DNA of 64,000 nt from NCBI GenBank assembly GCA_018340805.1, contig JACMZG010001908.1:32105513-32169512 (forward strand). The letters run 5' to 3'. Positions 1 to 13,934 of the stretch are shown one piece after another. The position numbers and the translations under genes are program-made. Source of the stretch: Microvelia longipes (taxonomy: Eukaryota > Arthropoda > Insecta > Hemiptera > Veliidae). Numbering within the stretch: the stretch's first letter is position 1; every line of letters starts with the position of its first letter. The notes beneath the pieces are model-generated. The model had not been told where the DNA came from. It did no database searches and saw nothing but the letters and a program-made list of their open reading frames with translations.

Positions 1-99
1 ATTCAAACCAAATAGAAGAAGGGAGAATTTTTATTGCGGTCTTTATTTACAATTTTTACTAAAATTAATGTTGTAATTATGAAAAGACAAAAAGTAGAA

Positions 100-600
100 T
101 AATTATCGGGTTCGGCGTACCTCAGAATTATTCCTTACCTGAAAAGATACACTGATTACTGACCACACTCGACGCTCCTTAAGAAAACTAATCCGACATT
201 GAATTTAAACTAATACTGATAATAAGATGAAGCTTAACACATTTGTTGGTCACATAAATAACTATATGGATGCTAAATTTCATGTCAATCCGATTATTTT
301 TCGTGTAATATGAATTTTTAAAATATTCGCTGACGTCATAAAAAACATTTTCAGGAATGCTTAATTAGACACCTACACATTGATTTTCGTTCCGTTTTAA
401 TTCTTCAGCCTGGGAATCTTAAACACCCTGGCATCTTCGTTGATAACAGACGTACAGTCACAGAAAACAGATAACTTAAAAATCACCCAGGATGAAACAG
501 AAACACCTGAATCTGGTAATTCAGGTGAAATCCCGGTTCCTGATTTTTAGTGCAAAACCCAATTCTTTTCAGGATAGAAATGTATAGATGTATATAGATG
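100..600 (-). mobile_element. Degenerate copy of the 5S-containing dispersed repeat
   Basis: On the minus strand a 5S-like piece (TTAAGGAGCGTCGAGTGTGG) sits at 160-185. The TTTGTTGGTCACATAAATA block at 241 and the GAATTACCAGATTCAGGTGT head-type stretch near 505-530 follow in the family order. Confidence 0.5.
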
Positions 601-3300
601 GATAGAAATAGTACGGGAAAATTACTCCTAATGAAAAAATCAAGGGCTTTATTATAAACTATAAAAGTCAACATGTATAGTATAGATATTAGTGCATATG
701 CGTTAAATTAAAATACATGCTGTTTCTTGAAATATGCTGTTTTTATTAGCTAAAATATTAATGAATCTTAGAACCAATCTCACAATGAATGCAAAGGAAA
801 ACTAACAATTTATATAATAATGACAAGTACTGCCTATTATATGCAAAGTTACACAGAGCAAAATCATTTTGTTGTTTAATCATTCCAATGATTATTTCTA
901 TTTGTCATATCAACGCCAAAGTCAATTGGTGTTCAATTAACACCAATCCAGGTTGAATTAACCCTAGGTTACCCAGTTTGTTATGAAAGTGCATTTCATG
1001 TTGCTATTGACGAGTTACATCGTACGATGAGTTACACATATTATATTATATTATATGATGAGTTCAAAACAATAAGACAAGGTCAGGTTGACTGATGTCG
1101 TATTATTTAATCCAGTCAACCGACAAATCTGTCATTTCAAGACTTGTTGTATTTCAGTTTTTGTATCATTGTTTGTGGCTGGTTTGTTTTGCGTTGACAA
1201 GTCTTTCAATTTATTTCTATTTAAGCTCAGGTGGTGTTCACACTTCTAAATTAATAAAGCTTTGTTTTAAGAGCGTTGGTCATATTTGTCACAAAGCGCC
1301 TAGTGGTAAGAGTTATGCACAACTTCATTCTTATTTGAAGTTTAAACTCATTAAAGAAAATTTCAATAACTTCAAAAAGTCTGAAAAACAAAAGTAAAAA
1401 TAATAAATTGCACAGGCGTCCGCGATTATTGGCGTGAAAATGGCGACCGCGTCAATGTAGATGACGAACCCAGTGTTTCGCTCTGGGTATCGCTTATTTT
1501 GATATTTTCGAAATAAGGCATCTTCAGGTTCATCTCAAAAGACATCATGGTCGAATTCAAATGCTCTACAAAACTGAACTCTGAGTTCAGTTTTGTAGAG
1601 CATTGTGTGTTCCGGTGGTCGATGCAGTTACCACCGGAAGATCCCAATATTTAAAAATAATAATTCAACGCATATGCTAACTGTAAAAATTGTTAATTGT
1701 GGGTTAACTTAATGTTACAAAGATCAACAGAAAACCGTGCATCGCTCTGTTTTTTCTTAAGGTAATGATTTTTTAATTTAATTAAATTATCTAAACAAAT
1801 TTTCAAATTATTTATTAACATCAATATTTATTATATTATGTAGTATATGCTCATTATACAAAAGCAATACCTAATAAATGGGGTAATATATGGACCTCTA
1901 AGATAAAAAAAATCTCCTAAGATGAGAAATTGTCGTCTAATATAATAAAAACAACCCCCAGCTAAAACATCGCTTCTAATATAAGCATAAAATTGTGCAC
2001 TGAGATAATCTACCCCTTCCATCTCTTGGCCGCTTCGCGGTCACATGGTTATAATCCTGTAATAGGTTGTCATATCATAAGTCTTTGTAAGTGGCATTCT
2101 GCCATAATATTAGCGAACTTCAAAATGTATTCGTTAAAGACAGTGATCTGTAATCATAAAATTATATATGTCTAACGATAAATTAACACTTATGCTGATA
2201 AACTTTTCGCCCTTATGTTTGTCTAATAAAATTATAAGAGTTATAAAAATTTTGGCTGTCAATATTGTGGGTTAATGACGTCATAGGGTTCTGTACCTTT
2301 ATATGGTTGATTTTTGTACCGAGTTTCATTTCGAGAATGCGTTCGAAAGTTATTGTTATACTTTTATACACACACCCACACACACACAGTGAAAAAGTTA
2401 CCTCCTGGATAAGAAAATGTGCATTCGGATATTAAATATTATTCTAAAATAATAGAATATACATCCCCAAACATAATAATGGCGTCACAGTGGTGTAAAT
2501 GTTTTATCAAAACAAATAACATAACAATATTTAATCGTCTATAAGAATTAATATTCTCCCTAGCATAAAAATAAGCAACATTGTCTTGCAATATTCTTTA
2601 AAATTACCCTCGGAATAATAATAATAAGCGCCTACTAGGATAAATAATAATCGCCCCACTGCGCCCCCTGAGTCAGAGGCTACATTCGCCATACATTTGA
2701 ATGTGATTGAGCCGAATTTGATCCGCCTATACAGTACTATAACAAACTGTTTTCATTTAAAATAAAATGTATCTGCCTCCTATTTATTTTCCATTAAAGT
2801 AAGAACGTGTCCTTAATTATACTTCAATAATGGCCATAGCCATCATACACCAAATTTTAACTGCATATGTAATTGTATTTTAATTACTTAATATACATTT
2901 CCACACACACACAATATATTCTTATATATTCTTCATTAATTTCTTTGTATGATCATTTTAAAATGCAGTTATTCATTAAAATAAAAGGATTATTTAATAA
3001 CGTTGCAGCTACTTGTTTTAATATAATAATAGCCTTTAATCCTTAGTTACTGACGCTATTCATAAATTTTGTTAAAATTAGTTGTAAATTGCCAGAAGTA
3101 ACTGTAAAAATTCTTATGACACAATTTTTGAAACTTGTTAATTAAAATGAATTAACATAACCGCAGAATAATAAATTGCTTTTAGTATTATAAGGTTAAG
3201 TGTAGACTGGATTACTTTTAAGTTCACTGGACAGTACGATATAAATTATAATATGTAAGTGTGTGTAAAATATCAGGAACCAAATTTTACGAAAACTGTA
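601..3300. other. No gene seen
   Basis: AT-rich DNA with the 1561-1603 palindrome, a head-type repeat fragment with an ACACAC run (2270-2400) and a GC-rich piece at 2027. Short open frames here lack coding character. Confidence 0.6.
1561..1603. repeat. Perfect palindrome, 21 bp arms
   Basis: ATGCTCTACAAAACTGAACT plus C pairs exactly with its complement around one T. A related but diverged sequence with TTTTGCAGAGC lies at 52150-52170. Confidence 0.95.
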
Positions 3301-3480
3301 AAATATAATAAAAAATTGGTTTCGGGTACCTTGGAACATTTCTTCATCACATCGGATTTACTACGCCCATCCTTCCCGGCTCGAACTGTATTTACTATCT
3401 GAGGATTCGCTTCGCTGCTCGTCCTCAGGTAGTAAATAAATTCTTTCATTCCCAGCGATAAGCAACAATACATTTCTCAC

Positions 3481-3785
3481 TAAGGTTCAAGGTTATGCTT
3501 TATAACTTAAGCAGTTACTCAATTATATTGTACTACTCTGTACTATTATTTTCTGTATTTTTTAAAGGCACTGCATGCGCTACAATCTTTAATGAAAAAT
3601 ACCAACTGAGCATTAAACAAGTGCAAATAATGCTGTGCGCTGCCAATTTTAGAGGCATAGTTTTGTGTAACTAATTAGATAATTATGCGCATTTACTTTG
3701 AAAAAGGCCGAAACAATTAGTTGCGAGTAATGCTTAAAGATTGAGTAACTGCTCAAGTTATAAATCATACACCGGAACCAATTCA
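3481..3785. mobile_element. Foldback MITE, family 1, copy B
   Basis: It has the same layout as 13548-13887 with more decay. The left arm carries AAGGTTCAAGGTTATGCTTT and GCAGTTACTCAATTATATTG; the right arm carries GAGTAACTGCTCAAGTTATA. The loop shares AATTTTAGAGGCATAGTTTT with copy A. Confidence 0.65.
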
Positions 3786-4329
3786 AAAATGCAAGAAATG
3801 GAAGCACGAATTCCAAATGAAATTTGCTCGACATGCGGACAATCCAGAATTATTTTATTTGTTTTCAATTTTCAAATATTTATCTAAAAAATAAGGTTTT
3901 TTAATCAATCGTATAAAATCTAAAAAATACCTCACTGAATCTTATAAATGTTACAATAACACCCTGATAAAAAAAATGTGTTAAAATGAAATAAGTCTTA
4001 TCAGTACGGAAAATTATAATAAAAACACTCCAAAACTTCCTTCTTTTAGCGTATTGATTAGAATAATCAATTATGTTTAAATTTAAAAAAATGTTGTTTA
4101 TCAATGTATTATTTAAATTTATTATTTATTTACTTCTTTTTACATATTTTTCTTCTTCACGATAATTTGACCTTATTTTAGAGCCACTGTTATGTTTATT
4201 AAACTAATTATTATGTTCGACATATTTATATAAAAAATGTTCTTATTGATTTAGTAATTTAGTAAGAAGACTGAATTAATTTTAACTTGAATAAAGACTA
4301 CTAATAAAATAATTAAAAATAAGCACTTT

Positions 4330-4640
4330 TTTCGTCATTTACGGATTCGCTACACTCATTCTCACTACTTTGGACGCACTTAACCCGTCCTCAGAATTTT
4401 ATATTGTTAATTAATAAAATTATATTGCAGCGCTTATAGTACACACGCTTCGCTCGTTCTCATAGAGTAAATACATTCGTTTTATTTCCTGTGGTGACCT
4501 ATCAAGGCCCTGACCGCACTTTTATAAGCCAATAAAGAGCATAGATATACTTGCTGTACTCAAACGAAACTTAGTATACTTATTTATTACCTTAAGGGAT
4601 TTTCTGTTACCTAATTTCAACTCGATATAATAGTAGATTA
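4330..4640 (-). mobile_element. Fragment of the 5S-containing dispersed repeat
   Basis: Minus-strand 5S-like sequence (GCGGTCAGGGCCTTGATAGG, TCACCACAGG) lies at 4488-4530, with CGAGCGAAGCG-type body at 4440-4470. A second body fragment (GGTACCTTGGAACATTTC, GATTCGCTTCGCTGCTCG) lies at 3300-3440; the two may belong to one interrupted copy. Confidence 0.55.
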
Positions 4641-5921
4641 TACAACTCTGTTGTAAAATGTTATTTTATTGCTGCATGATGGGCATAATTATCAGTGGTA
4701 AAACCAATGAAAATCACTTACAGCGATCTTTTTTTTTATTTCATGACAAACACAGAGCAAGATGGAAAGTAAATTTTTATGTGAAATTCTAAAAAATTAA
4801 CAAAAATCAAATTCCATTATCTAGTTATTGACAAGAGTTCACACTTGCAGATTTTTAAGGCATTTTTTTAATTTATAAGGCCTAAATATATAATAATATT
4901 GTGCTAATCAACACCTACAGCTTAGAGATATTTTTACTAGAGGAGCCCATTGGTTAACTTTTCCAATAATGTAAAATTTACCTGAACATCTATCAATTAT
5001 TATAAACTATCAATTATTATTAACTATCAATTATTAATATAATCAAATAAACAGTAAAAATTAGTGTAACTTTATAAAAATAAATAATGCACAAAAATTT
5101 TATAAAACTCGACATCGATTGATTTATAATAACCTTAACTTACTCTTGAGGAAGGTTACAATGAGGTAACTCAGAGCCCCTTAGTGCCCCAAAAAGATGT
5201 TTCAAACCTCTCAATGCATTGAGATAGAGTATGCCCTTTCTAGCAATATGTTTCTGTGGTAAAAAAAATGTGACTTTTAAGAATTATGTAGTAGCCGTTA
5301 TAATATAAGTAAATCTAGTAAATATAAATACGTAATAATATAATATAATAAATAATAATAATATAATTAATACGTAAATATAGTAAATATATATTGCCTT
5401 GGTAGTAAAAATAGTTCTTTATAAACATTCTTGCGGCTGTAAGATGCTTAAAAATTTCAAAACTCAAATATCGCATGATTATTAACACGTTTTAGGAGAC
5501 ACTTTAAGTTTTATGTACACTGTAAAATTTTAAGATGTGTTTGTCTCACATTACTCATTTTACAAAACAACTGTATTTTAATTAAAATAAAGATAAAACA
5601 TTGACAATTAAATATTTTTTAATAGAAAATTATTACTTTCTGTAATTTTTTCTTTAAAATTTTAGTTTTATTTTTAATTACGCATATTGCAATTATGATA
5701 AACAATTAAAAATATCTGTACGATTATTCTTTTATTTACAGAATTTGTTAAAATATGTAACATTTTAAGCATTAATTGCACTTCTTTAATTAAATAATAT
5801 AGGTGTACCAACCTAATTTACCTTGTAAGGTTCCACGGCAAAACGTCGAATTTGCACTAATTTAGCTATTATTATATATTTATATTATATATATATAATA
5901 TATATTATTATATTATATATA

Positions 5922-5960
<39 letters not shown>

Positions 5961-6659
5961 ATATATATATATATATATATATATAGTGTATGTTAATAGA
6001 AATTGTTTAATTAATTGTTATTAAATTATTGTGCAAATAAATGGAAAATAAATAAATAAATTGCACTTCTTACCGCGTTTAGATTTGTTATTCATTCGTA
6101 CAAAATAAGAAGCGGTATTTTTACAAACACTGCTCTGTGCTGAGATCTTAGAATTAATATTTCAATATTCAGTAAGGATTCAAACCAGTACTAATGCGCA
6201 TAACTAAAATAAAAAATAAAGTAATAAAATAAGAAATAATGAATATAAAAAGTTTATACAGATATAATATTAAAGTTAATGAAAACGCTTGCAATGTAAA
6301 AACACTTACGAAATGTTTACAAAGTATTGAATGAATCTACTCTTTCTAGATGTAAATCTAATAAGATTTAAGACAAGCATTTCAATGTGATTATGAGAGA
6401 GGTAACATTAGTATTTAGAATGACCACTAGGTTTTTTTTATAATATTCTTAGTTTCAAGAACAAGATTATTAAGTTTATAATAAAAACTGATTTTGAACC
6501 TATGGTGGATCTGATGACACAACATTTAGACTTATACTGTTATTAATGCACCATTCTTCTGATGCAAACAAATCTTTGTAATGATAACTGTCTTTTATAC
6601 TAGAAATTATTTAAAAAATGTTGCAAACATCTGCCAAGAGAAGAATGAGACTATACTTT
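4641..6659. other. No gene seen
   Basis: Very AT-rich DNA with TATAATAATA-type low complexity (5330-5400) and the 5867-5986 TA tract. Nothing else is recognised. Confidence 0.6.
5867..5986. repeat. (TA)n tract
   Basis: About 120 bp of TA repeats with TTA interruptions. Confidence 0.95.
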
Positions 6660-8000
6660 GTAACGAATGGGAGATTATTTCTTATTAAGTTAAAGGCCGA
6701 AGGGGCCAAATGCTTGCCTTGAGGTAAACCAGAGAGGGCCTTGATCAGATCTGATTTTAACAGATTTCAACCAATTGTTTACGATCTGATTCAATCCAAC
6801 TTAAAAAATTCAAGACTAACTTAAAAAATTACTTAAAGGGTAGTCTCTGTAGATCTTCCTCTAGTAAAACCATGCTATTGCCCAGAAATAATATTTTGAA
6901 ATAAAGGATTTATTTTCACATAGATGTTGAGATAGAAGCTGGTCTTTAATTTGTAGCATCATTCTTTATACCATTTTTATGGATGGAAACAATCTAGTTG
7001 GATTTCCATGTCTCAGGAAAGATCTGAAATTCTCAACAATAGACTGAGTGTTGTCTGCTTTATTTTTATTCAAATACATAGTAGATAGAATATTAGTATT
7101 GTTTCTTTTATTTTTAATATGGATCCAAAAAAGGTTAATATTAAATGTTAAAACATTATTAACTTGTTTCATGTATATTCTATAACAGTGCTGAGATATT
7201 TTTCTACTTTTAGATCACAAGTTAGAGAATTTATAATTAATAGATGACTTATTTAAATAAAAATTGAAAAAGCTGTTTTTTATCATAAATGAGTTTAATA
7301 AAGCATTTACTATACCATTTTCATAAAATGATTTACCTTCTGTACATAAGATTCAATATTAAGAATAAAATAGAAAATATTCATATTTTCAGTAACATAA
7401 ATATTCATTGCAAGGAAAGGAACTTTAACAATAATTGATACCTTCAAAATTAGATTGATTATCGTTAAAAGCCTTATCAAGTACGACAGAATATTCACCT
7501 GAAAACTGGTACTTTAAGTTAATAGATAATGAAGGATGATATAGATAGATCAGGTTTTGGTAAATTGTGTTCAGATTTATCAAAAAAGAGAAAAGAAAAA
7601 TTTGACAAAACAAAATCTAAAATGCCACATATCTTTTAAATTGCACATATCTTTTAACTGCAGTATATAAATATTACATGTAGTGAGATAATTTTAACTT
7701 TTAGTATAATTTACTTGATTGAAGTCACTAAGAATAAAAATATTATTAATTTTGAATTTTAACAAAAAAACTCCAAATTAGGGTTAAATCTTTTGGGAAA
7801 AAATAATAAACACAGTTTGGATGAAAATAACACGCACATAGAAAACATTTAAGATCCCTATTTAAATCGACTAGAACATTAACAGGAACATTGGAGGAAC
7901 TTTATAAACTTTGGCCACAATGTTGGGTGAATAATTAAAACAAAATAAATTTCGTTTCATATAGAATTAAAGCCTACTTTTGTCTAGTGATTTAAAATAA
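6660..8000 (-). mobile_element. Heavily decayed LINE, endonuclease-to-RT linker region
   Basis: Minus-strand fragments in different frames resemble a jockey-type second ORF. A SDFNQVNYT-like endonuclease end is near 7690-7730. Downstream are KISQHCYRIYMKQVNNVLTF and LFWIHIKNKRNN (6966-7172), the usual 'Y..Y...v..........FW..I..kr' linker. Many stops occur. The assignment rests on motif spacing and is moderate. Confidence 0.5.
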
Positions 8001-8029
8001 AACTTTATTTCCAGAGTTTTTCTAAATTA

Positions 8030-8074
<45 letters not shown>
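8030..8074. repeat. (TA)n tract
   Basis: Uninterrupted TA repeat of about 44 bp next to the decayed LINE. Confidence 0.95.
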
Positions 8075-8076
<2 letters not shown>

Positions 8077-11000
8077 CTTTGAATTATTCATTTACAGACG
8101 GTTATATTTTCCTAGGATCATATTTTCCCTATGAACAGTATTCTTTAAGGTAATAGAGCAATAAGGAAAAATAATAACCATTACAATTCATTTTAGAGGA
8201 AAACTATAGTTTTAGATGATAATTGCACATAGTATGTTGAATCGTTTGCTCTACTCACGTGACAAATAGAAAAGAACCATTTGGCCAAAATATGAGTGGG
8301 TTGAGAAGCACTAAACTTTGATGGAATAATAAGACAAACTAGATAATTTGCTCTGGAACACAGGGACATTTCACACATTATTTAACTTGGCATGTTACTC
8401 ATGTTTTTTACGTTTTTGTCCATATCTTTTTTCATAAGGTTTATAATTTTATTTACTTACGGCTGCAAAATTAGTCATAACTGAACTGTTTTTACACTGC
8501 AAAATGTCATTTTACCAACTTTGTCGACAAAATATTTTAAAACAGCACGGGGAATTTTATGGAGAAACTCTACATTCTAATGAGTTATGGTTTATTTAAA
8601 TATAATGGTAAAAAGGTCAAAACACCCTAGGAGGAGATTTCTCCTCCCATGAAGAAGAAGAATGATTCATCTTAATTCTTCAATTATCTTAATCTTCAAT
8701 CTCAGATTTTAATATGGACTCTAAAAGTTTTCTTAAAAATTAATTTAACACTTAAAAGTAAGCAAAATAAGATTTCCTTTGTAGAAGACAATAATAGAAG
8801 GAACCGAGTCCGGTAGCTCAGAGAAGGAAAAAGTAGATCGGTTCCATTTACTTTTTCCATACGTTAAGATTTTACAATGAGAAACAAAACGCTAAATAAA
8901 TCAATTATTCTCAGACAACTGTCATCAGACTATACTAACTTAGTCAATACTCAGAATTACTTTTATACACAAAACAAAAGTTTACAACTCTTCCCAATTT
9001 TTTGGACTTTTTAGTCGGGCTCTATATCCTACATAATGCTACAAACGCAATTTATCAAAACGTTTAACTCAATAACTCTAAACTTAAAACTGAATGTCTT
9101 CATGTAGATTTCCAAAAATAACAGTGCGTGAGTGACCATTTAAGGTGTCTAATCTAAAATGTACCCTAATGTATCCGTGAACAATCAATTAATTAATGTG
9201 CAACTCTTAACTTAAAGTAGGTATTATGAATTTATAATTAATTTTATTCATTAAATAAAACTGGGAAGTGCCTATGTTTATGGTGGGAAGTTGGCTATAA
9301 CCTAGATTAGTGTCTTCCTTAGTAAGTAAGGTCAGGTTATAAACTATTCACACCAGCAATGTCATCAATACTTTTATATTTAGCTTGGTATATTAAGCGA
9401 GTTCAATGTTCAGGTCATAGACGTGAACATTTTTATGTAATTATTTTCCTTGCTTCGTGCGTCCTCCCCTTTAATTTTCCAATATAGTAATGAGTGTATT
9501 TAAGGAGATGAAACCTTGTCGGATCTTGCAGTGAATTATCGTGAATAGTTTGGACTCTAAATTATTCATTAAAATAATGTAGCACTGAAAATATTAAACA
9601 AAATAAGATTTCCTTAGATGGTTTCTTCGATAGCTTTAGAACTACTATTTCATTCTATACATATTTATTATGTATTTATATTATAATATTAAAAATTATA
9701 TATATTTCTTATTATTAATTTTTTATAATATATTATATTATAAATTTATTGTCCTTTTTAAGGTCTGTCCATCAGGGTATTGACCCTACGTTAGTCGCAT
9801 CTGCTGTGTTCTTATATAACCATAAACACAAGCTTATAACCATCAGCTTCACGGCCCAATTGTTGTTATCCTGTATGATGTGCATGTTCTAATAAGCAAA
9901 TTCTTATTTTCAATTAAATATTTTTACTGCAAATACTAATAATATAAACTGAGAGCGTAGACCGGGCTGCGAACCCCGAACCACCGGTACCGAAATCGAG
10001 TGTTTGAACGATCATAGTTATAGATATTATTTTGTATTGTATTATATTATTGTTATATTATAGATTTATAGTTCTTGCCCAGTGGAACGCTTAGAAAGAC
10101 TCGACTTTATTGGAGCAAAATGATACGTTACAAAAATCAATTGTATTCAGTTGTGCTCAATTTATTCGAAAAATTAACAGTCCTGTATTGTATACTTTCA
10201 ATTTAATATAGACAAATTTTAGTATGCGTTCATTATTACATGCAAATGAATCAAATTTTTGTTTTTATATACCTCTTTTCATTTTTCAAAATCTATAACA
10301 ACTGCGCGATCAATTCGTTCCGCTTAACTTAAAAATAAGCGTAATTTAAAAAAAAAAACGCGGAAAGACATGCTTCTGAAAAGTAATCTAAAAATTGAAT
10401 TTTGTAGCAAACATGTAAGACTGTATTCACTAAGTTATATTTTTTTTAATTTTAATGCTGCAAAATGGGTTTTCATAATTTTTATTTGTCGAACAACATA
10501 TATATAATCGACTTAAAGTTTAAGTGTTGTGCCAAGTAAAGCAATGCTAACACACATCTATAGACCTTAATAAAAACCACTTAGCAAGTTATAAAATTAC
10601 CTAAAACGAATGGTCAAGTTTGTACCATTAGACTCACTGGTAGACTACTGATTTACTTTTTTAATAATCACCGGCACTGATGATGACCGTTAACGGTTGA
10701 AAGTCAGCTTTGATATTAGTAATTATAATGAGTGGAGAGACGAAAACTTGTTTAGTTTTATTCCTTCTAATCATAGCACTCCACAGCTTAATCCATCATA
10801 TAATTATTACGTCATAAATATTTCATAAACGATCGGGTCGTGTACTTTTATATATGATTGAGTTTTGTACCAAGATTCATTATAAGATCCAAAAAAGCGT
10901 TCTAAACGTATTGTGGCCTCTTTACGTCCCCCACGCCTCCCTTTGACCCCTCAACCTCATTCTCAACTTCAATCTCATACTTTTACTCATTGATCATCAA

Positions 11001-11894
11001 GTTATTTATGATATTTTTGGGCACACAGTCCAGAATATCAGAAATATGATCAAACATATTAGAACGATCGTTTATTTATAAGATAATCAATAAAATATAA
11101 TATAAATAATTATAAATACTAGATGAAACGATCAATGCGTAAAAAACAAGTTTTATACAATTTATGTAAAAATGTGTTAAGAATTAGGTTAAAATAGTTT
11201 ACACATGGATTATCTTGAATCGGAAGTATAGTGAATAATACGAACTATAATTAGGTAAATTATGATATATTTCGTATAATACGATGTTGAATACAAATTA
11301 TGTTATTATTATACAAATTATTTGAGCGATCATAAATGTCACGCATTAATCCGTAACGAGTATCAAGGAAGTCGGATAAAGATGTTAAGCTTAATTTTAA
11401 GATGACACTAAATACGTGATTTACACACTGTGTGTCACGCATTTTTAGAAGACCAAATGTATAGCAGTGTTCTAAGAAATTTGGTGGTTATTTGCACGTA
11501 TATATTTACTTTATGTATAAGTAACAAGTAAGCAACAATACCGGCGGTCTGTATATTAAAACTTAAACTTTATAAAACTTGATATTGTGGACAAATTACT
11601 TAACTCATCAAAATGATGCTGTTGATTCCAGGGCCTTTGATTTTCGGTATCATTTAGGGATATAATTCTCTGATTTAAAAAAAATAGAATATCACAGCAA
11701 CAGACCTGAATGCACTCATCAAAATTTGGTGACTGATGAAAATAGTGACCGTACTTAAGGATGTCACATAAGATGCTTCAAACTTACTTGGTAAACATAC
11801 TCAAGAAAATATAAAATATCTGGGTTAATACTTTCTGCCAACCTGAGTAAAAAAAAATAATTATAATAACAAGCTTGATAGTTTAATTTGGAAA
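8075..11894. other. No gene seen
   Basis: AT-rich intergenic DNA with the tRNA-like fragment at 9952 and a head-type repeat fragment (10800-10915). No splice-bounded frame is found. Confidence 0.6.
9952..10020 (-). mobile_element. Second tRNA-like SINE fragment
   Basis: Minus-strand GGGGTTCGCAGCCC (B-box like, 9964-9977) with flanks similar to the copy at 27805-27900 (ACCAC...G-rich stretch). No clear A box. Confidence 0.4.
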
Positions 11895-12020
11895 AATGTT
11901 GATATAAGCAACTTATCAAATTGAGGCCGCCTTAAGGATATTAGAGGCTCTGTTGTACTTGTATAACTTTTGGGTAATTCGTCTTTAGGAGTTGGCTATT
12001 TTATTAGAGGAAAGCTTTTT
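11895..12020 (-). repeat. Third terminal fragment of the ~1 kb element
   Basis: TTGAGGCCGCCTTAAGGATA, TTAGAGGCTCTGTTGTACTT and GTCTTTAGGAGTTGGCTATT repeat, in inverted orientation, the left 110 bp of copy A (12455-12575). This forms an inverted repeat around 12020-12455. Confidence 0.75.
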
Positions 12021-12413
12021 AATTTGGAACATTTAATTTGGAGAATTAAATGAGTATGTTCAATAAATTAAACTATGATATTGTTGACATATTTCAGGTC
12101 AAAGACAGGATTGACTTGCAACATTTGCAACATTAATTTTTAATTTGCAACATTTAATTTGGAAAAATTGATGTTAAGCGTACTCTAAATTAATAAAAGT
12201 GATTCCTGATTCCAGGTATTTTTTTTAGTAACAGTCCCCAAATTATATAATAAGTATAGTAGTAGCTATAAGTAAGTAGTAGCTATAATAAGTATAAGTA
12301 GTAGCTAAACAAGAATTGTCAATAAAAATAGCAAACTATTGGTTTGTTTGATTTGTAACAATAATAGTATAATATTTTTGGGGCAATAGAGTTTTCTTCA
12401 TCGGGGAGAAAAC

Positions 12414-13413
12414 CGGACAGCCGCGCCGGGCGATTTTATTGAAAAGGAAAAGCATTCCTCTAATAAAATAGCCAACTCCTAAAGACGAATTACCCAAAAG
12501 TTATACAAGTACAACAGAGCCTCTAATACCCTTAAGACGGCCTCAAATTGATAAGTTGCTTATATCAACATTCTAACTCTGGCGAAGTATACCTACTCGT
12601 AAATATTGATGATTTACGACATAGAAAATATAGATGATAAGATGGGAGGTATTGAAATCAGAAGTGTAAACGATAGCATAAAGAACCTATGGTTGGTCAC
12701 ATTATTTAACCTAAACTTGCATAACTATCTGTTGGAGCAATCAGAAACAATTATGTGTTTACCTTATGCTATTGTTACACATCCGCGGAGAATTATGTAA
12801 CCATGTGAAAGGTTGCAACCTAGCACCTATTATGCACTTTTAAATAATGTACATATATTATTTCATACGCAACTAATTTAACTCGTCATTTAAATAAGAA
12901 AATTTTAACCTCATTAATTGGGCAATATTTTATCGAAATAAATTCTCTGTTAGGCTGGCAATGCGATATTATGCTATTATACTCCAAGTCCCATATGTCG
13001 TATCTATGGGTCTTAGTCGCTTCTCTGCTCGTCTCACATTTTGGTTTATATTACAATCAAACTTATTTGGTACATAATATCGAAACTTTTACCTTTTTAC
13101 TTTTCCTCATTTATACCGTTGGTATATAGGAAAAGTACTGTGTTAGCAAAGAAATCTGTAAACGGGATGTCACCTGAATTATCCGTTTCAGCTGTTTTTG
13201 AGACCTCCTCTCTCTTTGTGCAAGTGGCTTGCACAAAGTTGTCTGTTTGTATATGTGTATCTATCTGTTATCATCGTATTTATTATAGAAAGTTGGTACA
13301 AAAATCAATCTTAAGGTCTAGTTGTGCTATCCAGAAAATATTTTATAACCGCATTAATGACTCAGTAAAAACATTAAAAAACATAATAATTCTGGCGCGG
13401 TGGTCCGCATGTC
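12414..13413 (+). mobile_element. ~1 kb element, copy A of an inverted pair
   Basis: It begins CGGACAGCCGCGCCGGGCGA and ends with an imperfect inverted match (complement CGGACCACCGCGCCAG). It carries a 64-codon frame at 12606-12800 (starts MMIYDIENIDDKMGGIEIRS) and, in its right part, a head fragment of the 5S-containing repeat family (13090-13390). Its right terminus is repeated in tandem, with a second GGCGCGGTGGTCCGC at 13492 about 98 bp later. The nature of the frame is unknown. Confidence 0.7.
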
Positions 13414-13547
13414 GGGCGAATTTCCTTTGGATGCGTGTTTTCGTGCTTTTTACATTATATAAGTTTACAACTACTAAATAAATAATTCCGGCGCGGTGGT
13501 CCGCTGTCGGGCGAATTTCATTTAGAATGCCTGTTTCCGTGCTAAAC

Positions 13548-13887
13548 AACCCATTTCTTGCTTAAGGTTCTGGTTCATGCTTTAGAACCTAAGCATTACT
13601 CAATTGTCAAGCACTGCTCGTAACTCATTTTGTCTGTATTATCCAAAGGAAAGCGCATAATTATCCAGTTGGTTGTACAAACTATGCCTCTAAAATTAGA
13701 AGTACGCACTTTATTTGCACTAGTTTAAAGCTTAGTTACTTATCTTTAAGCTTAGTCAGTTATCTTTAAAGGTTTAAGCGCATTTCCTTTGGATAATACA
13801 GACAAAATGAGTTACGAGCAGTGCTTGACAATGAGTAACTGCTTAGTTCTAAAGCATGAACCAGAACCTTAAGCAAGAAATGGGTTA
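13548..13887. mobile_element. Foldback MITE, family 1, copy A
   Basis: Inverted arms of about 110 bp (13548-13660 and 13780-13887) match almost base for base, e.g. AACCCATTTCTTGCTTAAGG and its complement at the right end. They enclose a ~120 bp loop. Confidence 0.8.
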
Positions 13888-13934
13888 GATATAAGAGAAT
13901 TAGTTTCTAAGTAACTAACCACCCTGGCTTGAAT

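Noticed and set aside
13041..13481. 146-codon plus-strand open frame
   Set aside because: It runs across the right half of the ~1 kb element and its terminus and matches repeat sequence found elsewhere in non-coding form. No protein motif.
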